Notes under the pieces: generated by a model
Databases searched by the model: none
Seen by the model: the letters and a program-made list of their open reading frames with translations, nothing else
What the model was told of the DNA's origin: nothing
Assembly: GCA_021018815.1 (NCBI GenBank)
Contig: JAITYX010000026.1
Location: 7,740,212 to 7,804,211 of the forward strand
Reading direction: 5' to 3'
Origin: Talinum fruticosum
Taxonomy: Eukaryota > Streptophyta > Magnoliopsida > Caryophyllales > Talinaceae
Length of the DNA stretch: 64,000 nt
Shown: one piece after another, positions 44,595-56,459 of the stretch
Layout: each line of letters begins with the position of its first letter
Position numbering within the stretch: position 1 is the first letter of the stretch
Translations under genes and position numbers: made by a program

Positions 44595-45467
44595 CACATC
44601 CGTAACGCCCCAAACCCATAATCACCGGTTTTTGACTAAACAAGCCGCTAGCCGATGATTAGCGCAAGTGGAAAGTAGGTCGTGGGCATTACCGTCGCCC
44701 TTACCGGAGGAAAGGGTAAGGCTAAAACAATAGGTACATTTCTAACCTTGGGTTACACTTGCTTTGCCGCTAACAACAAGTGTCTCATGATAAGGCATAA
44801 ACTATAACTTGTACGAAGATTAAGCATAAGTATAGACTACGATCCGGTAAACTACAACAATGGCACTTAACCCTTGATACCCCAACTAGGTTGTCACTGC
44901 GAGCCTCTAAGTCCTTAACGGACCTTTGCTTCAAATCTTCCACACCTTTACCTAAAACAAAACAAGAAAACATTGTCGAAATGTGAGCCGAAGCTCAATA
45001 CGTTCACTATCATGCAAGAAAATAATAGTTATGAACTAATTAAGTTGAGCGCATGCATTTCAATTCATTTGTAAATGAGGGGGAGTGAATAATGTAAAAT
45101 TGTTGCTGATTAATTATCCGAATGGATCCCTTTACGATCATCGGGTTTCCCTAAACGCATGTGCACACACCTAGACCGATCGGATAGTCCGGTTGAAGGC
45201 GGTTAAGTGTTACGGGGTTACCAACCTGGATATTGGGCGTACCAAATAATGGCACTTGATGGGCGGGTCCATATTAATGATGGCAAATATTATTTGCAAA
45301 CAATTCTTTATTGTTGTTGATATCGGCCATATCCGGCCTTGGTTTGTAAATAAAACATTGAAGGGCACGATCAATGAACGTACCTTGCCGACGTTCCTCC
45401 TTCTTTCTTTTTTGGGCGGAATCCGGATGAACGCACGACGCTGGTGGTGTGTTTGGCATTTGGTGCC
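44595..45467 (-). repeat. LTR-like unit D (reverse orientation)
   Basis: It begins 'ccacatccgtaacgcccc', abutting unit C without internal sequence, and ends at 'tttggtgcc', joined to pol at 'gcctatgactaacctc'. A 'ggtgcc/gcc' microhomology is present at the join. Confidence 0.72.
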
Positions 45468-46792
45468 TATGACTAACCTCTTAAAGAAAACTACCAAATT
45501 TGAATAGTCCGGTGAGTGTGAAAAAGCATTCCAAACCTTGAAGGGCAAGCTAACTATCGCCCGATCCCGAACCTCCCTGAAGAAGACAAGGAGTATACCA
45601 TCTATAGTGATGCTTCGAAAAACGGATTAGGCTGTGTATTAATGCAAGATGGTAAAGTGGTAGCATATGCTTCTCGACAGCTAAAACCATATGAAGGAAA
45701 TTACCCTACTCATGATTTGGAATTGGTTGCAGATTGTGTTTGCCTTGAAAATTTGGAGACATTATTTATATGGAATATCTTGTAAGGTATATACCGATCA
45801 TCAAAGTTTAAAGTACGTGTTCACTCAAAAGGAGCTTAATTTGAGGCAAATGAGATGGTTAGAACCGCTAAAGGATTATGACTTGGAGATTCAATACCGT
45901 CCAGGTAAAGCCAACGTCGTAGCCGACGCCTTAAGTGGAAAAACTCAACATAATGTGAATACCTTGACTATCACCCAACCAATCATTATTCAGGAGTTAC
46001 ACAGGCAGGAATTGAGATCACTTGACACCAAGGAGACAAAGGGGTTCTCGAGCTTTCTAGAAGTCGACCGTCAATCACGAGATGAAATCAAGGTAGGACA
46101 GAAGAAAGATGAGAAGTTGGTGAGGATTGAGCGGAACATTGGAAAGGGTAAATACCCGGGATTCACCATACATGACGACGGAACTTTGAGGTTTCAAAAT
46201 CGTTTGTGTGTGCCCGATCAAGAGGAGATTAAGAAGAAGATCTTAGATGAGGCTCATACGACTTTTTATTCTGTCCATCCTGGGGAACAAAGATGTATAT
46301 AGATCTAAAGAAGAACTTCGGTGGCCTAACATGAAACGAGAAATTGCACGACATGTGGATAGATTTCTTACATGTCAAAGAGTAAAAGCAAAACATCAAC
46401 GCCCGGTGGGCGAGTTAAGGCCCTTGGAGATTCCAACCTGGAAATGAGATTCTATATCAATGGATTTCATTGTAGGACTCCCTCCATCCGCCACCGGGAA
46501 AAATGCTATCCGGACGATAGTTGATCGTCTTACCAAGTCCGCACACTTCATACCAATTAGTGACAATTGGAGTATGGACAAATTAGCTCAAGTATACTTG
46601 AAAGAGATTGTCGGACTCCATGGAATACCCAAGGATATAGTCTCGATAGAGACACCCGATTCCAATCTCGATTTTGGGAAGCCTTACAGCAAGCTTTTGG
46701 GACGAAGTTGAACTTTAGTAGCTCATACCATCCGAGAGACAGATGGTCAAACCGAAAGAGTTAACCAAATTCTAGAAGATATGTTACGGGCA
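45468..46792 (+). pseudogene. Ty3/gypsy pol, third copy
   Basis: Same order as 42237-43650 (RT thumb, RNase H, integrase zinc finger, integrase core) and very similar in sequence. One open stretch covers 203 codons (45691-46302) with '[20 protein letters not shown]' and '[16 protein letters not shown]'. It is cut at 'DMLRAC' by the LTR that starts at 46793, about 65 nt before the point where the other two copies meet the PBS complement. Confidence 0.85.
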
Positions 46793-48855
46793 TGTTGTAA
46801 TACCCGGAATTTTAAAGAAAACATTTGGAAATCATAGGATTATTGAGTATTTTTCGCCGCAGCTAGGGGGTTGAGTAACCGATTTTATTTACGGCCGGAC
46901 ATATTACGTTAGAATTCCTTTGGAGGCTGGTGTTGAATTAATTAAATCAAGGAAATTGCCTTCCTTTTGTGTGCTGAACCTTTGCACGGTTAGGAATTGT
47001 CGTGGCCGACGTATTAAAATAAGTTAAGACGCAGAGGCATAAGGGGACGGAGAAAGGCAAAGGCGTGGATTTGTTTTATGTAGAAAAGATTACTTTGGTC
47101 ATGAAAAGATAAATGAGGTTTAATGAAGAGGTGGGATTTTGGTTTAAGTGGAGAAATGAGATAGAAATCAATTTGGGGGTCCAATTAGGATCATTAGCCG
47201 ACCCAATTACGCGGTGAAAAAAAGAGGAAAGGAAAGAGGACTCGGGGGTGCCCGAGCAGCAGAGGAGGAACGAGGGGGTGAAACGAGAGAGAGAGAGAGA
47301 GCGCAGAGCCGGAGCGAAGCCGGTGGGCCGCCCGAACGGCGAGCGGCCGATGGGCAAGGGTCGAGTCGTGGCTCGGGAAGGCAAGAAGGAAAAGAAACCG
47401 AGCGAAGGAAGAAGGGAAGAGGGAGATAGTGCGAGAGAGAGAGGCCGAGCGAGAGAGTCCAGGAGACCGGGAACCGAAAAAGGGAGCGGCGGTCGGCGAA
47501 CAAGAAAGTGATGGTCGGCGAGCCGTGGGTACGCGCGAGGGGCTGAACCGAGCCAGGCAAATGGAGACCGAGTCGTGAAGAACAGAGTGAGGTAGAGAGA
47601 TACAGAGGCGGAACGAGAAGAAGAGGAGGGCAAGGAACTCGAACCGAATTCATCCAAATCAGATTACAAACCATAAATTCCGAGGTGGGTAGTCTTATAC
47701 TCTAAACTATTAGTATATTCGAAACCTAAATGAGTTTATCGTGATTGTGAGATATTGAATATGTATGCTATTGAATGAGTTAGTAGTTGCTGGAAGTTGA
47801 ATTAGGAGTTGTGAAGGGAATGGGAGTTATTAAGGCCCGAAGATGAAATCGGGAAATTCATTGAGTTGCTTGGGTAAAATGAGTAGTGTCGAGAGTCGGG
47901 TCGAGTTGGGGATAAGTGCGTATGGTTGGGCATAAGTTATGAATTAATATTCAGATTGAGTCCTAGAGATTTACCGAATTTGCGGCGTTAAGAAACGAGT
48001 ACCAAAATTGGGAAATAACGAGGGAGGTGTGAAGAAGAATGTGAAATTGTATTGAGTGGTACATAATCGAGACATGGGAGTGAGAAGTGGATGAGTATGG
48101 GGATAATTGAGTTCAAAAGATAATTAAATCCTTAAAGTTGAACTAAATGCGAAGATGAGCGGAGCTAGCGAAAGTGGAGCGATGAAAAAGGGATTAAGAG
48201 GTGTATGATTGAGTTGGTCAAGAAAGAGCGATTAATGAAATAGAAACCTAAGATGAGAGCAAATTACATTTGGAGATGAAGGAAGCTAGAGGAATTTCAG
48301 TAGTGAAGTAAGAATGAGAGCTATCTCGACTAAATATGAGTAAAAAGAGCTTGACTAGTAATGTGGAGGCGTAATCAGGAAACGTTGAAGTAAAGAGGGT
48401 AAATAATGAGAAGTTGGGACATGTGAGATTAGTGGTAACTATTTGTGGTTATTGTGGCTCAGAAAAAAAAAGGAATTAATCTTACTAAATGGGAGAAGTG
48501 AGGAAGGTTTAGTTGAAGAAAAGCTAAGAATGACCATCTCGTGTTGAATTGCGACTATTTGTGCAAGTGATTGAGTTGAACGTTGTTCAAAAGTTGGTTT
48601 TGAAAGAAATTCTATGTTTTACGCAAAATGATGCTTGAATGTGACTTGTATGATACATGATTTTCAAACGTGAAAGTGTACTTTTAAGAAGTGAAATTGA
48701 ATTGGGAATGCTGTTTGAAACAAGCTTGATAAGTGAACGTGTTAAAGAAACTATTGTGAATCGACTTTGCCTGGATCGTTTAGCACAAGGAAGGATTCTA
48801 ACTAGGGGCGGCTAGCTAGGGATCCTGTGTAGTAGGATGCCCGATTGGAACAACA
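46793..48855 (+). repeat. Solo LTR (Ty3/gypsy type, about 2.06 kb)
   Basis: Begins TGTTGTAATACCCGG and ends GGAACAACA, so the tips are TGTTGT...ACAACA. TGTAATACCCGG starts are common in chromovirus (Tekay/Del) LTRs. No PBS follows and no PPT precedes. The flanks (gggca left, tagga right) do not match, and pol does not resume on the right, pointing to a deletion or recombination. GC-rich purine tracts at 47200-47650 give large minus-strand open frames that are composition artefacts. Confidence 0.65.
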
Positions 48856-50188
48856 TAGGACTTATTCGGTAAAATTAATTATTTTAGTAATAATTAGCTG
48901 TTTTACTAGCTTTTAGTAATTTTGATAGCAGTTAACTATCAAAAAGAAGCTCAATCAGCTATTTTACTAGCTTTATTTCAATAGTTAGCTGTTGGGTAAA
49001 GGTTTGTGAAAAATAAAAAGAAGTTTGGAATTCTAAATGCTACTGAATCAGATCATAATTTCTACTTCAGCCTCTGTTACTGAACACATTAATGGTGACT
49101 GACCCTTGCTCCCATCCATGTGATGTTGAAGTGATGTTGGATATTCCTTTACATACTTGTAGGCCAAGTGATGTTTGAGTATTCCTTTGTGCAACAGGGA
49201 CTGAGTTCGTTGCCAGTGAAGGAGGTGGCCCGTGGGCTTCAGGCTTTTTAGTGTTAGAGGGTGACTATCTATCTTCCTCTCCATCCAAAGCTATACAATG
49301 AAGTTGTGGAGGAGAATTTCATGGGCTCTATAGCTAGTGATTCTCGCCATGCTTCGGTATTTTCAGTTTGTTTTTCCCTCGTCGTTGGGGATAGAATAGT
49401 CCCTCATCTCACTCATTGGCAATTTGAAGCCATAATTGAGGAGATTTTATGTACAGATGATGTAGGAGATAGTACTGTATCTCGGGCATGTGGCTTTCAT
49501 TTTATTAATGAACTTTTGTTTTTTTAAAAAGAAGAAGAGCATTAAATAAACTAGAGTTGAAAAATAAAAACCTAAAACTATGAACTGAGTTGGGTAATAC
49601 TTTATTGTTTTTAATAGAATTATATTTTTTGGGGAAAACAAATTCAAGTGAACTTATCATGACCAGTGTGCCAGATATCTCATCTCCTATATAAAGAAGT
49701 CTAATTAAATGCCCCCATATATCACCGTTGTTCTGGGAGGATTGCCCATATTATACTTTATTGTTGATAAGAGTAGATTGAAAATTCAATATGATGGAAA
49801 TTAGTCTCGAAAACTTTTCTATTTAACTTAAAAACTATAAGGTAATTTAGGAATTAATTATAAAACAAAAGTAGTTTCACAATTATTTTATTTTAGGGGA
49901 AAATTTGCCAAAATAATTCCATAACAAAGTTTGTGCTTGATTTTATTCCTAACACTTACAAATTGTACAACATTCTATTTCTAATGGTTATTTTGATTAT
50001 TGGTACAAACCTCCTATGGGAATCAGTCTCCATTAACTAGATACCCAACCTTATCGACCCAACGTGAGGGGATAATACTCATTAAGAATGGATATAAGGG
50101 ATGGATAATGTATAATTATCCATGTTTTAGGTGGGTATTCAGTGGGTAATAGCGTATCCACATATTGATAATTTAAAAGACAATAATG
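48856..50188. other. Intergenic with one unidentified open frame
   Basis: 48860-49000 has repeated 'agctgttttactagctttta' type words. A frame at 49261-49527 (+) reads 88 codons starting MTIYLPLHPKLYN and looks protein-like ('HWQFEAIIEEILCTDD'), with no domain I recognise. It could be an exon fragment of a captured gene. A small minus-strand frame overlaps it. Confidence 0.35.
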
Positions 50189-51261
50189 TAGCGTTTGGTT
50201 GGATGTAATGCAATACTATATAATATAATTAGTTATGTAATATAATGGAATAATAATTACATTATCATGTTTGGTTATATAAAAAGTAATATAATAATAA
50301 AGATAATGGATTATTTCAATGGCAAAAAATAAGAATTAAATTATTGTAGTCAAGATAACTGTTATTTAAATAAAAATTTGAGCTACATATTTAGATTTGA
50401 GCTTTTTAAAATATTTTCTATCAAATAATCAAGTTTTATTTCTTTTGTGGTAAATATCAATCTGTATTATTTTAATTACAATAAATATCGTAATACAAAC
50501 AAAATGTTATCCATATGAAAACTTTTTAAATTGGAAATCATATTTGAGATTTCTTTTTGATCTTTTCTATCATATTTTCTAATTTTAAATTTTTTTATGA
50601 CAAAAAGATCAACTGAATTATTCTAGTGGCGATAAATGTTTATCGTAGTGAAGATAACTATTATTCAAATAACAAAATTTTAAACTCTAAATTTTTATTT
50701 GAGCTCTTTTTATTCTCTTCTATCATATAATTAAGTTTTGAATTTTTTTCATTGATAAAAATACCAACTGAAATTATTTTATTGATGATAAATATTTATT
50801 AAATTAAAGATAAATGTTAACAAGTACAAAAATTTTAATGTAAGCTTATTTTATCTTTTTAATTAAATAGTTAAATTTTGAATTCAAAATATTGAAGTTG
50901 AATTTTTCTCTTAATGACCAACTGATCATATCATATATTAAAATGATAGAAGAAAGAAAATTAAGTTCTTTCTCAAATGAATAAATTTTTTGCTTGTCAA
51001 GGAGGAGGGGGAAAAAGATATGGAATAGAGAGAGAGAGAGAGAGAGTTATTGCAAGTGTATTAAAATTTGATCACAAGGATGGATGTAATCATGATTGTT
51101 TAGTAAATGTCTAAGTAATTATAATTGCATAGGTAGAGGTTAATGTGATTACAATGTAATTTTAATTGCATTACAAAGTTGTAACCAAATATGATAATGT
51201 AATGATCATTACCAATTTGATTATATTACCACTTTGATTACATCCAACCAAACATACCCTA
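50189..51261. mobile_element. TIR DNA element, non-autonomous (about 1.07 kb)
   Basis: The left end 'tagcgtttggttggatgtaat' is mirrored by the right end 'attacatccaaccaaacata' plus 'cccta'. A second inner pair ('attacattatcatgtttggt' and 'accaaatatgataatgtaat') extends the inverted repeat past 80 bp. It is AT-rich with no coding frame. A GA microsatellite lies at 51027-51047. The target duplication is not clear and the superfamily is open (hAT- or Mutator-like). Confidence 0.7.
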
Positions 51262-51968
51262 ATACTCTTATAAGTTAAATTTATTTACAAAACACCCTAA
51301 ATTTAGGTTAAATGAGTTGAATATCATCAACCATTTTCACTCTCCTCTCTCAATCCACTCCACCTCTCACTATCTCTCCATAATATTCCACCGCCTCTTC
51401 GCTGCCGTTGCCAAATTTTCATTCCAAGAGTCACTCGATTCACCAGGTTTATCGTCCACTCCTCACCTTTATCTTCTTTATTATTCAATCATTCTGTTTC
51501 TCATGAAATCATTTCAACTTATTTTGAAATTCTTGTGAAAACGAGATTAATTTATGAGGTAACAAGAGAACGACGTAACCTAACCAATTTTTGGAAATTC
51601 GGCTTTGATTGAGGTTTTCTGCCTTTTTCTTCCTTCTCTCGTTATCAGCAATTCCTTCAAATTAACGCTCTTTTTTTTCCTTTGGTTTTTTTTCCCCATG
51701 TTTCATATTGATTATTTGTAAATAGTTATTGTGACATGTATAAATCTTGCATTATTAGGAAGAGTGAGTGTTGAAGAAGATGTATGAGAGTTTACTCGAT
51801 TGATTTGATAGAAATGAGTGAATGTGTAGTCATTCATGTAATTAACCAGAAATCTTGAGGTTTATTATAAGTTGTGAGAATCATGCATTGCTTATATGAT
51901 GATTAGTTTACTTCCTTCACTCTCATTTAGAAAGATTCATTTAATTAACATTCTTTTTAGACAAAGCA
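51262..51968. other. Spacer, no gene seen
   Basis: Sequence left of the copia element. A 73-codon frame at 51317-51538 has no recognised domain. Confidence 0.45.
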
Positions 51969-52983
51969 TGAAGACTCATACTTTGAATTTATATCATTTT
52001 GAGTACTATCAAGGACTCAGGTACAAATCTCATCCCTCCTAATTTTTGATTACAAGTCATTCTGAGTGTTATAGAAACTATTGCATATGTTTTCATTCGA
52101 TTCGACTTACTCGTAAATCACATTATTGTTTATCAACTCACACCGATGTTTCGAGTCACTTAGACACTACTTAGATTTATCGCATGTTCAAATAATCTCT
52201 CTAACACTTTTTATCTAAGTTATGACTTCATACTATGAGGAAAAATAAATTACAATGTTAATTCAACTTTCTAAGTCAGCATGTTTGTTCGAGAATTATT
52301 TGTCTAGATCAAGTACTCATACTCGATATTCTCTTTGCAACTTGATCTGTCCTAAGACTCGACTTCGATGGATTCCGAGTATAACAATATTAGACTCAGA
52401 AAATTCCACTCCTTTAGGCCTAAGATAATTATGCACTTAATTATCTTAATTAAATTATTATCTCGTGCGTAATCTTGGACTAAAGTATTCTATACTTTGA
52501 GAACCAAAATTTGTTTACTTTTATAGGTTATCTTGGACTAAAGTCTTTTAATCAGTCACATACTCTTTCTTACTTTCTGAGTAAGGTCCCTTGACCGAGA
52601 TGTAAGGGTTAACTCAGCTCGGTTGTCCCTACATGTAAAGGTTACCTCGGTTAGGAAGTACTAGATCGGATAAGGAAACTTCGAGTTTAGGAAGATTTTG
52701 TAAGGAATTGTTTAAGGGAGCAATTTTGGTTGAGTCGATCTGTCTGTATTTTGTGGATTCAAAATAATGGATTTAACTTGGTGCTTGGACTAGCACTGGC
52801 CATGATTTTCTGCCCGGGAGGGTTTCCACGTATATATGAGTTCACACTTTTTTGAGTTCAATCTAGACTCGGATTGTCTTGATTATTCTTTTCAAGCTTT
52901 AATCTTCCAAGTTTTTTAAAATTTCCTCATCACCTTATTCACCCCCTCTAGGGTGACTAAGACTCTCCAAGAGCAAACCTTCA
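51969..52983 (+). repeat. Left LTR of copia element (promoter region deleted)
   Basis: 1015 bp against 1472 bp for the right LTR. Collinear except that about 465 bp found in the right LTR (61210-61675), including its TATA box, are absent and replaced by a short 'cttggactaaag' filler. Confidence 0.9.
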
Positions 52984-53000
52984 ATTAGTATCGGAGCCTA
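52984..53000 (+). other. Copia primer binding site (tRNA-iMet type, decayed)
   Basis: attagtatcggagccta directly after the left LTR resembles TGGTATCAGAGCC with substitutions. Confidence 0.65.
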
Positions 53001-53043
53001 GACTTTCAAAAAGGATCTAACAATCCAAAGGTCTAAAGATCAA

Positions 53044-54480
53044 ATGGCTCGGAACAACGGAGAGTTCGATGAAGGAAGATCTTCCAGCAGACCACCCAAG
53101 TTTAAAGGATTAAATTTCGTACACTCGGAAGAAGCTCATGAATTGCTTTCTACTAGATCACGATGAAGATGTATGGAACATACAAGAAGGCAATTACATT
53201 CTAATGAAGATGGAAGATACAAGACCCGTACCTAAAGCAAAGTTCGAATATGCTATCGAAGAGGCTGAAAAGTTCGGAAAGAACTTTAAAGCGATGAACA
53301 TTCTAATGTGCGCCATCAGCTCGAAGGATAGAACAGAGTGTCAGCTTGTGACATGACCAAAGATGTGTGGGACACTCTTGGCAACACATATGAAGGAACA
53401 AGCCAAGTAAGACAAGTGAAGATAAGTCACTATCTTCACAAATACGAGCTGTTCAAGATGGAGCTAGAAGAAAACATCACTCAAATGTTCATACGCTTCA
53501 CCGAGATTACAAACAATCTCAAATCTCCGGGTGGAAAGATTTTCCATGAAGAGATGTGCAGAAAAATCCTAAGAAGTCTACCCAAGAGAAGATGGGGTCC
53601 CACAAGTGACAGCCATCGAGGAAGCTCAGAATCTCTCACAACTAAAGCCGGACGAATTGATTAGGAAGCTACTTACCCATGAGATCTATCTCGGAAGAAG
53701 AGGATGCAGAGGTCAGCACTAAAAAGAATATTGCGCCGAAGGCCTCGTAAAGCAAAGGAGAAAATCTGAGTTCCTCAAATTAAGAAGAAGATCCCATCGC
53801 ACTTATCGCTCGAGGCTTCAAAAGAATGATGAAGCACAAGAAATGGGAGAAAAGGCTAAGAGAAGAGTTCTATAAGAAAGATAAGAAGGATAGAAAAGGT
53901 CAACACTCATCCCCTCCAAAGTTGTCTTTAACTAAGAACTCTTGTCTGTTTCGAATGTGGCAAGAAAGATCATATAGTCAAAGACTGTCCAAGGAGAAAG
54001 AGGGATAAAAAGAAGAAGAAGGCTATGATGGCCACATGGAGTGATGAAGATTCATCTCGAAGAAGATAAAGACTCGGACGACTCGGAGTGTCCGATGGCA
54101 CTATCAGATTAAGAAGGTGAATCCGAGTCGGACTCGACAACTCGGATAATGAAGAGACGAATCCCCAGGAGGTAATTGATTCAAAGAACAACTTGAGTCT
54201 CTCACTTCTGAGAGCATTGATTTGAAAAATGAATTGGAAAACCGAGACTTACTCTAAGAGAACTCAAGACAAGTACTCAAGTTAATGAGACCGAGTCGGA
54301 GAAACTCACAAGAGAAAAAGAGCATCTAAAAACAAAAACTCAATGAGTCTCAAGAACTTGTTTTGAAATTTACTCAAGGTCAGAAAAACCTTAACATGCT
54401 CTTATGTTCTCAATGTGTCTCCTTTAGAAAAGAAGAACTTGGTTTTAAAAAGAGGAGGAATCTAATTCCTACTCGGATCT
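53044..54480 (+). pseudogene. Copia gag (broken)
   Basis: Starts at MARNNGEFDEGRSSSRPPKF. After a frame break come 'DHDEDVWNIQEGNYILM' and 'MTKDVWDTLGNTYEGTSQVR', 'KISHYLHKYELFKM', 'FTEITNNLKS' (53138-53590), which form the UBN2-type Gag domain. A CCHC zinc knuckle, CFECGKKDHIVKDC, lies at about 53947-53990. The rest is Lys/Glu-rich and probably coiled coil. At least four frame breaks. Gag packages the element RNA into virus-like particles. Confidence 0.82.
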
Positions 54481-56200
54481 TTTAAAAAGGACTCTAGAAC
54501 TCGTAAAGTTCAGGAAGGCTGAGCATGGTCCCATTCATAAGAATGAAAGGAGGATTGAGTCCGGACCAGTCTACAGGAGAAAGCCCTCTCCACGTGCTTA
54601 TAAAAGAAAAGATTTTCAAAAGAAAGAGACACAGACTCGGCTTTCGAAAAGGAAGACTCGGAATTAGACCAAACCCAAAGTTATTCAAATCTAGGTTCCC
54701 AAGAGTCTTATTCCTTAGAAAGGGACCACAATAAAGGGAGTTACTGGGTTTGTAAGAGGAAGTGAGAAGGGCTAGTGTATTTCGACTTGCAGGTAACTCG
54801 GAAAAATACAAAAGGTCATTGGTACCTAGACAGTGGATGCTCACACCATATGTTAGGAGATTTAAGACTCTTTTCCGAGTTAGAAGATTACAAGGGAGGC
54901 AAAGTCACTTTTGGAGATGACAGTAAGGGTAAGATAGTTGAGATACGTAAGATTGGAAAAGGAGACAACCTGGTAAGCCCAATCTATCTTGTCAAGGGAT
55001 TAAAGTACAATCCACCGAGCATCTCTCAATCGTGTGACAAAGGTCAAGAGGTAAGATTCACTCGGACCAATTACTATATTTATAATGCAACTACTAAGAA
55101 GACTAAGCTCTCGGGTAAGGGATCGGGTATACCTACACTATTCCTCTTTATGATCCAAGTCGAACTTATCTTATTTAAAAGCATCACTACATGATGATTC
55201 TTGGACATGGCATCGTAGACTAGGTCATGTTAGCATGCACACTATTAAAAAGCTTGCATTTCATGGTTTGGTCAGAGGCTTGCCTAATCGTGCATTTAAG
55301 AAAGACAAAATATGTGAAGTATGCACAAAAGGGAAACAAGTCAAACCATCTTTCAAATCTCTCACATCCAAAGTGCTTGAAATGTTGCATATGGACTTAT
55401 GTGGTGAAATCCCTATAAAGAGTCTCGAAGGTAAATCATATGTACTTGTAATTGTTGATGACTACTCACAATTTACATGGGTGTGTTTTCTTAAGCACAA
55501 AAATGAAGCTTTCAAAGAGTTCAAGCAAGCTCTGCAGGAAAAATTCAAGTTGAGTCTCGGACTTAGATCAAAAGAATTCGAACCGACCATGGAAGGGAGT
55601 TTGATTACTCGGAATTTATAGAGTTCCGTGATGAGAATGGTATCTCCCACAACTTCTCAAGCACCAAGAACTTCTCAACAGAATGGAGTAGTGGAGAGAA
55701 AGAATAGAACTCTTGAAGAAATAGGAAGGACAATGATGATTGAACATGATCTACCCTACTATTTATGGGCCGAGGCAATCAATACAAGCAAACTACACTC
55801 CGAACAGATGCCTCATCGGACCCATCCTCGAAGAAAACTCCATATGAGCTCTACAAAGGGAAGAAACCCAAAATTTCATACTTCAAACCCTTCGGATGTA
55901 AGTGTTTTGTTCACAATAATGGTAAGGATCACCTGACCAAGTTTGATGCTCGGTCGGATGAAGGTATTTTTCTTGGTTATTCATCTCATAGTAAAGCATA
56001 TCGCATTATCAATAAAAAAACTAACAAAGTGAAAGAAAGCATCCACGTTGTTTTTATGAGATTGATCAAGGAAAACCAAGTGAGTCAACATTCTCCGAAC
56101 TAAAACTCGGTCGAGATGAAGATGATCTTGCTGAAGGAAAGCTCGAGACAGAGTCAAGGAAAAGCAATTCAGAATGAGAGAGCTCAAAATACTATGACTC
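54481..56200 (+). pseudogene. Copia protease and integrase (broken)
   Basis: The protease active site DSGCSHHM is at 54829 onward in 'HWYLDSGCSHHMLGDLRLF'. The pre-integrase zinc region follows ('WHRRLGHV', 'CEVCTKGKQ'). The integrase core has 'LHMDLCGEIP' (Asp near 55394), 'VIVDDYSQFTWV' (Asp near 55460) and, after frame breaks, 'SQQNGVVERKNRTLEE' (Glu near 55698). The C-terminal part reads 'PYELYKGKKPKISYFKPFGC' and 'EGIFLGYSSHSKAYRI'. It would process Gag-Pol and insert cDNA. Several shifts and stops. Confidence 0.85.
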
Positions 56201-56459
56201 AAACCGAACCAGCTTTGGAGCCAGCTCGGAATCGCTGAAAGTCAATTAGATGAGCAAGCTTAATCATATCGGATCATTGAAGATCAACCAATTTAACCTA
56301 CAAATCTGGTGAAGTAGAGAACAGGTAGAGCATTCAAATATGCTTCGAGTCACCCACTCGAAAACATCTTGTCCGACATCAATAGTGGGGTAAGAACTCG
56401 CTCTTCTTTGCAAAATCTATGTGCATTCACTACATTCATATCATTAACTCGAACCCAGA

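Noticed and set aside
47076..47674. Two overlapping minus-strand frames of 193 and 155 aa
   Set aside because: Both, and their plus-strand shadows, come from the purine-rich GC-rich part of the solo LTR. Ser/Pro/Leu/Arg composition only, no domain.
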